A stretch of 64,000 bases of DNA, taken from the NCBI GenBank assembly GCA_948567375.1, contig OX419758.1:38507001-38571000 (forward strand), given 5' to 3'. The notes below the pieces were generated by a model, which was not told the origin of the DNA, made no database searches, and saw only the letters and a list, made by a program, of their open reading frames with translations. Positions 33,157-43,840 of the stretch are shown piece by piece (position 1 is the first letter of the stretch; each line of letters starts with the position of its first letter). Both the position numbers and the translations under genes were made by a program. This DNA is from Lunularia cruciata (Eukaryota; Streptophyta; Marchantiopsida; Lunulariales; Lunulariaceae).

Positions 33157-34375
33157 AATAATAGCTTTTGGGAGAAATATGCAATTGGATGCCATCCATC
33201 ATGCCACTCTTGTTGAAGGATTGCTCCTATTGCTACACTTGATGCATCCGTAGCCAACTTGATTGGCCGTTTTGATCATACCATTTCAAGATTGGTGCAT
33301 GTAATAATGTAATCTTTCAATTCCTAAAAGGCCAATTCTTGTGCAATTCTCCGTATCCATTTCTTCTCCTTGCCAGGTAATGATGTTAGAGGTTGTGCAA
33401 CCTTGGAGAACTCCTTGACAGATTGACGATAGAACCTTGTCAATCCTAAGAAACTCTTGAGATGAGTTTGGTCTTCTAGAGCGTTCTATCTCTGAATGAC
33501 CTCTATTTTATCTATTCACACTTGGATACCTTTTGCACTTACTCTATACTCTAGATAGTCTATTTCAGACTTGCCAAACTTGCACTTTGAGATTTTAGCA
33601 AACAATTGATTTTATCATAGAATTTGGTAGACTTCTAGTAGATGTTACTTGTATTCTATCATTATCATATATAGACAAGGATATCATATAGGAAAATAAT
33701 AATAGATTTATCCAAGTATGGAAAAAATATGTCATTCATCAAACCCATGAAAGTGGCTAGTGCATTAGTGAGGCCAAATGGCATCACCTTGTACTTGAAA
33801 TGGCAATTTGAAAGTTTGAAAGGCAATTTTATGGATGTCTTACTCTGCAATCAAGATTTGATTGCTCCATAGGTCAAGTTTGGTGAAGTGTCTTCCACCA
33901 TTGAGTTCATCTATGCAGGATAAGGGGTATTTTTGCTTCACCATTTGTTGATTTAGGCCCCAATAGTCAATGCACATGCATTTTCTTCACAAACAAGATT
34001 GGAGCCCCATATGGTGATACATTGGGTTTGATAAACCCTTTCTACATCATATCCTAAATTTGAGCCTTACACTCCTCTAAGTCATGAGGTGATAGACAAT
34101 ATGGGGCCTTACAAGGAGGTGTCTTCCCAAGAATTATCTCAATTTTTTGATCTACTCTACTTTGATAGACAATATGGGGCCTTACAAAGATGTGTCTTCC
34201 CAAGAATTATCTTGATTTTGTTATCTACTCTCTTTTTTGGTGGTAATCTTGATGGTAGGTCATCCAAGAAGACATCTTGAAATTCATTCACTCCATCTTT
34301 TAATTTCTCAAGAACTTGTCCATTAAGTTGTGCACTTTGGACTCTCTTATTAGGCGTATGAAACATCTATTTATA
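33157..34375 (-). pseudogene. B2 reverse transcriptase and start of RNase H, remnant
   Basis: Minus strand, colinear with B1 2030-3210. The pre-RT linker VNEFQDVFLDDLPSRLPPKK lies in 34157-34366. RT core: KCMCIDYWGLNQQ-like near 33960-33940, then [20 protein letters not shown] and IIIFLYDILVYI (33665-33850). The catalytic box reads F-L-Y-D, so the first Asp is lost. RNase H start (DASSVAIGAILQQEWHDG-like) lies at 33170-33270 and is cut at 33157 by A2. Confidence 0.8.
34091..34235. repeat. 73-bp tandem duplication in B2 pre-RT region
   Basis: GATAGACAATATGGGGCC starts at 34091 and again at 34164, with the following TTACAA-GA-GTGTCTTCCCAAG also repeated. B1 has one copy, so this is a private duplication that shifts the B2 frame by one base. 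Confidence 0.85.
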
Positions 34376-36221
34376 TTATAGATAATTATTATCCCTATGA
34401 CATAAAGAGGTAATTCTTACATGTGTGCTCTCTCTTTAACTCCAATGATCTTCCATTGGCAAGTTCTTATTAATCTCTTCCTCCAATAGACTATGGGATT
34501 GTAGTGCTCCATCCATGGCATACTTAAGATTACATCATAACAAGCTAACCGTATCACTCACCACTCAATTTTTTCCTTATACTCCTACAAAGAGTGCTAC
34601 CTTTCTTGGTAATAATTCAATCATATTTGTTTGCCCATTAGGTAATTCTACTTCTTCAGTCTCATCCTTCTCTAGATCCATCCCCAACCTTATTGCAACA
34701 AAGTGAGACAAGAAGTTCTTTGTTTCTCTAGGGTCTATCAACACTCTCAGCTAATTGCTCTTTAGTGTTCCATTTATGATAATCAATTGAGTTTATCTTC
34801 CTCACTCTCTACACCCTTGTCCTCTTCCTTTCCCCACTTTTTTGATTCTCCATTGAGACAATAAGGCCATGAGGTACATTTATTGGCAATCTTTGATTTT
34901 TGATGTGATTTTTGCCTCATCTTCTTCAATTTGTCTCTCCATGTTGTTCAAAGATTGTATGTATGGAGACCAAGGGTCTCAACGAAATTGAGTACAACAA
35001 TTGATGGCTAGGTGCCCAACTTGGACATAATTGTAACAATGATGTTCTACTTGAGTCCTTTCTCCCCATAGGACCCCATCTCTTCTTCCTTCAAGCTGTC
35101 CCTATTCTCCTTGGAGCGGTTGTGCTCCTTGTGCTTGGAACCAAATGTTGCCCAATTCCATAGGGACTGGTCAACCAAAGTGTGGTGTTTTGGCCCAATA
35201 ATGTTGAGCCAAGACTACTCTTGCACCTCCTCCAAGTGCCCTTGCTATTTTTTGAGCACAAGCAATAGCTTCAAAAACCGTATGAAGGTTTTGTACCATT
35301 ACTTCTTGGCAAATTTGCTCCTTTAATCCTAGTTTCAAATTATCCAAAGCTTCTATTGGACTCATGTTGATTATTGTGAACTATAGATCAAGGAATGCCT
35401 CCACATACTCTTGTTCACTATTATTCTACTTCAACACCCACAATTGGGTGTGGGCCATCTGCATAGAATCCATGGATTGGAAATTCTTTAGTAGCACTTC
35501 TTGCATGGCCATCCAAGTGACCTCTCTTTATTTTGCCAACATTGATTGTTCCCAAGCATCATACCATGTGAGAGTTTTATCAATCAAGTACACACATGTG
35601 GTATGATTGGTGATTTCAATGGTGAACAACAAAAAGTATCAATTCATTCTTGAAATCCAATTCTGCACTACTCCTGTGGACCATTGTCCATTGTAAGGCT
35701 CAATATTGCATGTCCTCTTTATCTGCAATAACAATATGGCTTCATTGTGGACCGGGGTTGATGTCATTGGCATGAGTGTCTCTCCATGTACTTTAGTTAC
35801 TAGGGTTGGGTTTTGGGATAAAATATCTAAACATTGCATTTGGTCTAACGGCATAATGGATTTCTACTTGAGTGTTAAAAATGTGAGGATTTGGTACATT
35901 CAAATCCATCATAATAGAATATAGATTGTCAAGTCCTACTCCCTATCATATATCACCATAAGAAAAAGCAACGGGTTTATTGAATTCATCACTATATCCA
36001 TGAACTCTACTCCAAAATGGAAAACGAGATATACTTTCACTTGCTTACGTTGGGTATACATAATCTTGATATGGAATGGATTCAAGAATGGAAAGCGGGA
36101 TGCTAGATGTTGTCCTCCTAGAGCCTGCATCCCATCCTTTCTTTAACACTCTCATAATCTATCTATTGCGCTATGGTTTCCTTCCAAGTGGGATGATCCA
36201 CTCTCTTGGATTGAATCACAT
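34376..36221 (-). pseudogene. B2 protease, gag and leader remnant
   Basis: Minus strand. The protease has VLIDPRETKNFLSHFVAIRL (34682-34745), with Asp-Pro at the active site as in B1. The gag region includes YNGQWSTGVVQNWISRMN (35639-35700), PIEALDNLKLGLKEQICQEV (35300-35365) and a CxQxGH-type knuckle remnant near 35000-35045. The leader from 35.94 to 36.22 kb is nearly the same as the first 150 bases of the window. Confidence 0.7.
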
Positions 36222-36233
36222 GCTCTCATACTA
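36222..36233 (-). other. B2 primer binding site
   Basis: On the minus strand it reads TAGTATGAGAGC, against TGGTATCAGAGC for initiator Met tRNA (two differences). It lies directly inside the 5' LTR. Confidence 0.7.
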
Positions 36234-36234
36234 T

Positions 36235-36984
36235 TGAAATCTTATGAGGATAAGAGACCTTAAGAGAAACACAAGAGAAGAAACATAAGTTTCACACTCA
36301 ATCCTCCAATGCCCCAAAGGAGCACCTTGATTGTATTATATAACAAAGGGGACTCTCTTAAAGGAAGTTCCATCCTTGGATTAGATACATGGATTGGTGA
36401 CATGTCATCAAGTTCTACCTTTAGATTAGTTGCATGCATAGGTGGCATGTAGGTTTTGATTCTATTTGGTTGGTCAAACCATCTTTGATTGGAGGGAATC
36501 TTTAGAGAATCTTCCTATATGAATCTCCAAATTGTGTGGATGAGGTACAATTGGAAAGCTCTTGGTGAGACAAACTTAGGAGAAGGAATGCAAACCTTTC
36601 CTTTGTTGGGGGAGGGAAGAATCTACACATTTTTGAAGCCTAATTCACCCATTTAGGCCTCCAAAATTGACTCAAGTTTTCATGCTATTCTTGACTGCTA
36701 CCCTATTAGTAGAAATAATCTTTTGGTGATACCTCTATCTGATCTACTTAGTCCATTATCTATAACATCCTCCTAGATGTTACCTATCTAATTTTCAACT
36801 CTAGATCATATGTCTAGTTATTGGTATTACATTTTCAAGCTATTTTGGCTCTTGCTCTAATAGTAGAAATGTTCATTTGTGACATCTTTATCTGATCTAC
36901 CTAGCCTATCATACCTAACATCTTTCTAGATGTTACTAAGTCAATTTTCACCTTTAGATAATATATCTAACTATTGGTATTACA
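36235..36984 (-). repeat. B2 5' LTR
   Basis: 750 bp, right end GGTATTACA, left end TGAAATCTTA (decayed TGTAATC). It holds both 165-bp tandem units and the TATATAACAAAG box near 36335-36350. The right flank is D2 gag. Confidence 0.86.
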
Positions 36985-37990
36985 AGTGTCTAGTGCAACT
37001 ATAACCTTATCTTCATTTTTTGGTCAACAATAACCAATGAGTGGTGGTGTTGCTTGTTGGACTTGTGGTAGACCTAACCACAAGAGAAAGTGCACTCAAG
37101 GTAATGGACATGATACCTTTGGTGCATCATAACCAACATAGAGATAGTGTGACCATTGCCAAAGATTTGGTCACACTAGTGAGCAATGCTTTGACCTTCA
37201 TCCAAAAAAATGGAGTGGTAAGGATGTTATGGTAGGTGGTAGAGGAGCTCCAAATCATGGAAGATGAGGTGGTAAAGGTTCCACACCTGGTAGGAGCATA
37301 GTAACTACCCTTGCTTCTAATATAGCCATGGTTACTTGAATTAAGCATTTGGAGCAAGATTGGCTTGCATGGTCATAGCTTAGTGGAGGTCAGACTTAGG
37401 TGCTAAGGCTTCCACCTCTTATGTTGGTGATAGAGATATCTTGGACTTTATGTGCAAAGAAACGTGGGTAGTTGTATCTACCACAATGACTAGGAGTGCA
37501 ATATGTGCTCGAGAGTTTAAAGAAGTATTAGTGGAGTTCGATCCACAAAGAAGAGAGGTTGGTAGATAGGTCAGATTCCCAATCTTTCACACTCACTAAG
37601 GCACTACAAACAACATCCATGGCTTCTAGACATCCTAGTGTAGGTGTGGTAGGTGGTGATGGAGTGAATGATAGACTAGATGCTAGTGAGCCACTTGCTA
37701 CTACACAAATTGAGTCTAGTATGATATTGGGCCAGCTTAGTTGATTATTTTCTTACCTTTGTTCTCAACCAATGGCATGTTTATATCAAGAGTTGACCTA
37801 ACTCCAATGTTCAGGTTTGTTGCCTCATGTTGTGAGAATAAGGATGATATGATTTTTATCTAGAGTATAGGTGGTTGATATGGAGCTAAATTGGTTGAGG
37901 ACCATGGGATCCACTCAATGACTAATGGTTTATGGCAAGTAGCAATAGCTAGGTTGGAGGACTTACCAATTAGACTTGCCTTTGAGTAAG
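36985..37990 (+). pseudogene. D2 gag zinc-knuckle region and linker
   Basis: Knuckle region 37041-37230 in a different frame from D1: C-WTCG-PNHKRKC and C-HCQRFGHTSEQC can be read at 37045-37190 on the gag frame. Linker text to 37.99 kb is colinear with D1 6300-7030. No further domain is recognised. The open stretch 37559-37744 is part of the linker. Confidence 0.6.
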
Positions 37991-37999
37991 CTCAATTCA

Positions 38000-38440
38000 C
38001 ACTTGGAATTTTCCTATTGGATAACCAAAGGGAGATTTTCTATTTGGTAGGACCTTTAGAGAAGGTCTATACACCATAAAGGGTCTTATTAGACAGTGGT
38101 GCATAACTCCTTATGTTGGGGAAGGTTGCAATTGCTAGTCTTGAGCTATGGAAGATTGATGTGGAGAGGCATTCATTTCAAATCCAAACATCTCTAAGAG
38201 GAGAGGAGGGCAGGGAGGTTTACATAATATACCAAATGTGGGGATCTCATTATCCAAATTCAGCTTGGTCATCCAACTAATAGCTTTGTGGTGAGAGCAA
38301 AAGCTATTGTGACAATAGTAGAGTCATATGATGTGCTATTTGGTGGGGCAATGTTATACACCATGGATATAAATATTGACTATTGGGAAGAGACAACACC
38401 TTGAAGACCAAGTTGGCAGTCAAGTGAGGGATGGGTATGT
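38000..38440 (+). pseudogene. D2 aspartic protease remnant
   Basis: VLLDSGA at 38083-38103 keeps the full D-S-G-A active-site loop (D at 38092), followed by a stop and LLMLGKVAIASLELW. The end block with GMGM lies at 38.43 kb where D1 has its solo LTR. Stops at 38104 and later disable it. Confidence 0.72.
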
Positions 38441-38559
38441 TGCCTACCAATATGCTTTAGTAGTGGTAGTCTCGGTTCACTATGGTCAAGGACCATGACA
38501 TAAGTTTCAAATTTCAATGGTTTTATTACTTAGCTTGGTGATTTATTAGAGAGGAATGC

Positions 38560-39561
38560 CCATGCAAAGGATAGTCCAATACCAAAGGAGATCACTCAAA
38601 TTTGGAGTATGAGTGGCATTTTTCTATCCACCTTGGATATTCCATTGTGGAGTTTTGAGGAGGAATTGGACAAGCATGCGGATAAATTGGTGAAACATGT
38701 TTGGAGTGGAGCGTTTGTACTACTAGGAGACTATTGTGCAGATGAGTCTCCAAAGTCTATTACCTTGTCACCTTTGGATACCACACTCATTGCTTGGCAA
38801 TATCATGTGAGAAGGAGTATGTCTATTTGAGTTATTTGGTGGAATTAACATTGGACTAGCTATGGCACTATAGGCAAATATACAAGTATATAAGTACTTG
38901 TATGAGGAGAGAAATGAGACTACTAAGCAAGTCTCTCTACATCATACGGCACACTTGGCCTATCATTATTCTTTTTTATTATTGGTGTGAACAATCAAGG
39001 GTTACTACTAGACCCTACTTTCCTTGATGGGGGTGCATGACTTGGAAAGACATGGTCCTATTCATTTGGTGATTTTTGGATGGCCATGTTAAGGATATAC
39101 CAATGCTAGTTGAGGTTAGGGTCTATAGGATCCTCGCTCTAGTGTGTTTTGGGAGATGTTGCATATCTTACAACATCTCTAATTTTATTAGTCCGCTTCT
39201 CCAACTTACATTTTGGAGAACGTCCCTTTGATGGGTGATTCTTGTACATGGGTGGTGGAAAGTACACATCAAGTCTATTCTTGGATGAGACCTGCCATGT
39301 TGTTGGATATAGCCAAAGTGCGATCATGGGCTTATCATCCTCATCTTTGGTGGACAAACTTCTTACCTAGAGAGGTTCTATAGCGTGCTTACAAGAAGAT
39401 TCAACAACTAGACAACCTTACTATTGATGACATTTTGGATGTTAGATGTTAGTCTCAAATGATGGTAGTGGTTGATAAGTCACCTATAGTAGTGGTGAAA
39501 CTTGTTAGATAGCCTAGAGCCACTTTACTCATACTTATGAGTTTCCCAAACTCCCATGATT

Positions 39562-39613
<52 letters not shown>

Positions 39614-39830
39614 CTTGGACTTGTTTGGGACTCACAAGTAAAGTTGTAGTTGGAGCCCAATATTAATGCAAGGGAAAATGCAATGGGTTTTTGTATTGGT
39701 TTTACCAATGTTATAACAATGTTAGAAGCATCCATGTATCAAGTATTAGGTTAGGCTATGGACATGAATTATTTGACCTAGATTGTGAGCCTTGGCTTGG
39801 CAGAGTAACGTAAGATGTGCTTCATATGCA
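38560..39830 (+). pseudogene. D2 cytosine-5 DNA methyltransferase domain (DNMT-like)
   Basis: An open N-terminal extension (38580-38830: IFLSTLDIPLWSFEEELDKH) precedes motif I FELFGGINIGLA (38826-38861). Then come YLYEERNE, LERHGPIHLVIFGWPC (39048-39089, motif IV with catalytic Cys; the next codon, expected CAA Gln, is TAA), DPRSSVFWEMLHILQHL (39130-39180), YILENVPL (39207-39230, motif VI ENV), WAYHPHLWWTN (about 39326-39358, motif VIII-like) and EPN-NARENAMGFCIGFT with LG-AMDMN (39650-39770, motif X-like). Order I-IV-VI-VIII-X is that of DNMT1/DNMT3-type enzymes. The family transfers methyl groups from S-adenosylmethionine to cytosine C5. The frame stays constant for about 900 bases with point stops only, so the domain was under selection before decay. 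Confidence 0.8.
39565..39612. repeat. (GA)24 microsatellite
   Basis: About 24 GA units inside the methyltransferase target-recognition region. D1 has only CAAGAGGGAGG at this place, so the expansion happened after the copies split. Confidence 0.95.
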
Positions 39831-40242
39831 TCACCACTCGAACACTTGTGAGCTCTATGCTTATAGAGACAATTCAAGCACATGCTAGGAGCAATGGACC
39901 AAGTGAGCAAGGTTTTCTTAGGACACAATTAGTAGCTACAAATGAGAGTGGTCTACTTGGGGTCCATCCAAGTGAGCATGGTCTACTTGGGTTACACCCT
40001 TGGTCTACTTGGGATATCGTTAGAGGAAGTATGGAGCTTGCAACCAGAGTAGAGGGAGTTTTTTACACTAAGGTTGAGAACTCTAGTGATTGGGAGCATG
40101 ATATTACTATTCCCAAAGGCCCGGTGTAACAGTCAATCAATATGTCTTCCACTCCTACATCAATTACCAAGGATACTTGGGAGCCAAATATTGGACCCAA
40201 GCTTACAAGAAGAGAAAGATGGAGAGTTTGGAGGTTCTTGAG
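39831..40242 (+). pseudogene. D2 methyltransferase-RT linker
   Basis: Open stretch 39815-40129 with TLVSSMLIETIQAHARSNGP, LLGVHPSEHGLLGLHPWSTW and VEGVFYTKVENSSDWEHD. D1 has the same text at 9530-9800, so this conserved piece belongs to the polyprotein. I do not recognise a domain. It ends where the solo LTR is inserted. Confidence 0.6.
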
Positions 40243-40995
40243 TGTAATACTAATAACTAGATAAGATGACCTAGAGATGAAATTTGGTTTGGTAACATCT
40301 GGAAGGATGTTAAACATGATGGAAAAGTAGATAAGCTAGAGGTTTCACCAAAAGAGTACTTCTACAAATAGGCCAAAAACCAAAACATGCTTGGAAACTT
40401 TAGAATCAATAGCTAGGCATATGATCTAGAGGTGAAACTTGGGGTGATGACATTTAGAAGGATGTTACACATGATGGAGAACATATATCAGATAGAAGTA
40501 TCACCAAAAGAGCACTTCTACTAATAGGGTAGAAGCCAAAATAGGCTTGAAAACTTCAAAGGAAATTTCAAATGCCTAAATGGATGAATTAGGCCTTGAA
40601 ATGTTTTGATACCTCCCAATTCAGCCAAGGCTGGCCTACTTTCCCCTTGTTTTGTGTCACCAAGAGCTTCCCAATGGGACCTCACCCACGTGATTTTGAG
40701 ATTTCTACAAGAAGATTCCCTAAAAGATTCTCTCTGGTCAAAGCTTAATTGACCAACCAGATAGGACTAGGACCAACATGTCACCCATCCAAGCAAGTAA
40801 TCTAAGTGTAGAGCTTGCTGACAAGTCACCTATCCATGTATTTAATCCTATGGTAGCGCTTCCATGGGGGAGATACTCCTTGGCTATATAATAAAGAGAA
40901 TGTGCTCCTTTGGGGCATCGGAGGATTGAGTGTGAAATCTGTGTTTTCTCTCTTGTATCTCTCTTGAAGAGTTCTCTTGTCCTTGGATTATTACA
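40243..40995 (+). repeat. Solo B-family LTR in D2, with target duplication TTGAG
   Basis: 753 bp from TGTAATACTAATAACTAG to GGATTATTACA. Flanked by TTGAG at 40238-40242 and 40996-41000. D1 reads GGTTCTTGAGGAGCTAC uninterrupted at 9910-9930, the empty site. Both tandem units are clear (40243 to about 40402, and 40403 to about 40555). Confidence 0.92.
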
Positions 40996-41000
40996 TTGAG

Positions 41001-42340
41001 GAGCTAGAAAAGTTATTTTACCTTTAGTATGAAGGATTTGGGTGCTCTAAAAGGACATGGTACTCAGATTGAGTCTACTAGTGATACACTAGTTCTTTGC
41101 CATCCTTATAGATATAGTGACATGAAGAGTGAACATTGATTCAAAGCACCAATAGTCTTTTCAAGGTTGGTTTGGTGAAGATTTCACATAAAGGGTATGC
41201 TTCAAGTACAATGATACCAACCAAGAAGGATATGCATGGCAACTACACAGATAGGCGGATATGTAGAGATGACCATCCTATCAACCAACATACTAGGGCT
41301 GATTGGTATACCATACCTACACTAAAGGAGATCTCTGATGCTATTGGGCATGCAAAGGTCTTCAATACTTTGGATCTTCAAGCAAGATATCATCAATTGC
41401 CAATTAGGGATAAGAACAAGTCCAAGACAACATTTTGGGCTATTGATCCTCACAGAAAGGATGTATTATATTAGTGGAGGTTCTTACCATTTGGGTTAAA
41501 GAATGTTCTTGCCAAGTTGTAGAGTGTCATGGACAAGATCCTAGTAGGATTGGATTTTTTTGGGTGCTATATTGATGAAATTTTGGTCTATAGCACTATT
41601 ATGGAGGAGCATAGAGACATTTGTTGGAGGTGTTTGAGAGGTTGAGATCTCATGGAATCAAACTATATCATGGAAAGTGTATATTCTTCCACAAGCAAGT
41701 TGAATATTTGGGTCACACTATCTACCATAGAGGACTTGTTGTTTAGTAGGCCAAGATGGAGGCTATTGCATGTATTCCTTGGCCTATGTATATGAGTAGA
41801 GTGCGAGCATTCCTTGGATTGGCAATCTTCTATCATCAATATGTTAGGATTTAGTGCCATTGCAAAGGTTTTGACAAATCTGACCAAGCTTACACAAGAG
41901 TGGTGTTAAGGAGATGAGTAGGAGAGAGTTTTTATAAAGCTCAAGGAGAGGTTGACATCTACTCCTACTCTTAGGAGACCAATCAAAAGATGACCATTTG
42001 AAGTTCATATGGATTGGAGTACATTGAGGCTTGGAGCAATGCTCATCCAACAAGATAATGAGGGAAAGGAGTTTGTGGTGGCTTATGCTAGTTGCTCCAA
42101 CAATTCAGTAGAAGCAAAATATAATTCCTATGAGAGAAAGAATGCTTGGCAATATTATAATCAAAAGCACATTTCAGATGTTACTTAGTTGGTACTCCTT
42201 TCACTCTCATCATTGATCATCAACCACTTCAGTGGTTGATGAAGTCCAACAAGCACTAAGAGAAGCTTGCGCGATGTGCTTTAATTTTATAAGTGTATGA
42301 TTTCATAGTTTCACAAACTTGGAGTGGTGAACCATGATGC
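41001..42340 (+). pseudogene. D2 reverse transcriptase and RNase H remnant
   Basis: Open stretch 41136-41474 contains TKKDMHGNYTDRRICRD, PINQHTRADWYTIPTLKEIS, FNTLDLQARYHQLPI and TTFWAIDPHRKDVLY. Then FLPFGLKN, and CYIDEILVYST (41563-41595): the catalytic Y-I-D-D reads Y-I-D-E. The connection LRSHGIKLYHGKC, VEYLGHTI is followed by VRAFLGLA-FYHQYV (41800-41845). RNase H: VHMDWSTLRLGAMLIQQDN (42004-42060) and FTLIIDHQPLQWLMKS (42200-42245). FWAIDPH/GLKN places it in a Ty3 lineage apart from families A to C. Confidence 0.82.
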
Positions 42341-43840
42341 AAATAAGTCGAAAGTAGAAATCCATGTCCCAACTAGCAAGATCAGACCAAAGTACGTTGG
42401 CATGGTGAGACATATGAGGAGATGATGCCAAGTTGGCATGCATCTACCTTTCTATGTATATTTTTTGAGGCCTTGGTAGTATCTCTCGTAGCACATATAG
42501 GAGGAGTTGTTGAGATCAGAGATGCAAAGGGTGGAGATATTGGTACTGGTAAGAAAGACAATCATGATGATATCTTAATGATGGATTATAGTTGCATTGG
42601 TGTTATGGGTGGCACAATTGGTACCAAGGAGGGAGACTATGTTCTTTAGCAAGTCAGGTGGTTTAGATTGAAGGGTAGACATCTTCTTTGTATATGAGAG
42701 GATAGTAGAGTGCAAGTAGTACCACTTCCATCTCAAAGACCATAGTTGGTATGTCAATTTTATGAGGAACTAGGAGATTTTAGAGTAAAGTGTACATTTA
42801 GCTTACTCAAGAGTTATTATTGGTGGCATATTATGAAGACCAAAGTATAATATTTTGTTGCCAAATGTGTGGTTTGTGACTAAGTTAGAGCATCAATCTA
42901 ATGCTCCTATGCCACAATTACACCCATTACTTATCACGAGAATGGATTACCATTGGAGTTTGGACTTTGTTGGACCTTTATAATTGATTCTAAGACATCA
43001 TTGATATGTTTTGGTTATGGTGGAGCACTTCTCTAAGTGGATTGATTGGTGGTACTTCTTGACAAGTCCAATGGAGGGATGGCTTTCTTGTTCTTGGATT
43101 GAGTTCTTAGTCATTTTGGTGCACTTGCTGAGGTTTTGACTGATCATGGTATAGGGTACTTGGGGAGGAGTTTTAGGTCTCATGTGACAAGGCCTTAATT
43201 GATCATCATACTACTTCTTGAGATCTCCTTACAATAGATAGCTTAGCAAAGAAAGTGGTTTAGACAATGAAGAGAAGATGACATAAGTATGGTTTGTAAA
43301 GAGGCCACCTAAGAGATTGTGATCTCAAGTTACCTTGGTTTGTCATGGGCTATTGGTTCAACCGGTAAGCCTCCTTAGCATTCTTCTCTCCTTACTTTCT
43401 TGTATATGGACAAGATCCAAATTTACCTATAGCGATTTATCATGATGCTAATTTAGTTTTGGACTTGGATGATCTAAATGTATGGGTGAGCATATGTTCT
43501 CAACGGGTAGAGATCTTTCAAAGAGTGATGTCAATGGCCTTTGAGATCTTAGCAATTTCTCAACATAAGGATACCTTATGCTATGTTACTATTCAAGGAG
43601 GAGGTTATAGATCCTCAATCCATTGATTTCATCTAGGTGACTATGTATCTCTACAACAAACTACACCAATAACACTTGATGTTACTATAGGCAGCATTAC
43701 CTTGAGAGTGCATGAGGTTTTGCCTTTCAGGGTCCTTGTGTTAGAAGGACGTGATGGTGTTGTTTGGAAGGATCATGTGCACAATTGTAAACCTTGCCAC
43801 ATCCTAAACATTGATGGCATTGGTACATGTAGGCTTGTAG
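42341..43840 (+). pseudogene. D2 integrase remnant
   Basis: Core: DYHWSLDFVGPL (42948-42981), YVLVMVEHFSKWID (43007-43045), LTDHG-like (43138-43150), ALIDHHTTS (43191-43220) and DSLAKKVV (43240-43262), where the catalytic Glu of ADGLAER-type integrases appears as Lys (G to A). C-terminal part: FSPYFLVYGQDPNLPIAIYHDA (two overlapping short motifs, 43390-43455) and, in the open stretch 43702-43890, LRVHEVLPFRVLVLEGRDG. The C-terminus differs from the GPY/F-chromodomain ends of B and C and leads directly to the PHD finger. Confidence 0.78.

Larger units (their letters stand above)
23600..36984 (-). mobile_element. Ty3/gypsy chromovirus copy B2, inverted, split by A2
   Basis: A B-family element on the minus strand. 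Its 5' LTR (36235-36984), primer site, gag, protease, RT and first part of RNase H lie right of A2. Its integrase, chromodomain and 3' LTR piece lie left of it (23600-25081). The missing RNase H to integrase N-terminus segment is present but in the opposite orientation at 25082-25579. So B2 was a whole element that took the A2 insertion and an inversion of about 0.5 kb. The 5' LTR adjoins D-family gag, so B2 is inserted in D2. Confidence 0.75.

Noticed and set aside
39565-39612. GA run as a GAGA-factor regulatory site
   Set aside because: It is inside a decayed coding domain and absent from the sister copy; plain microsatellite expansion explains it.
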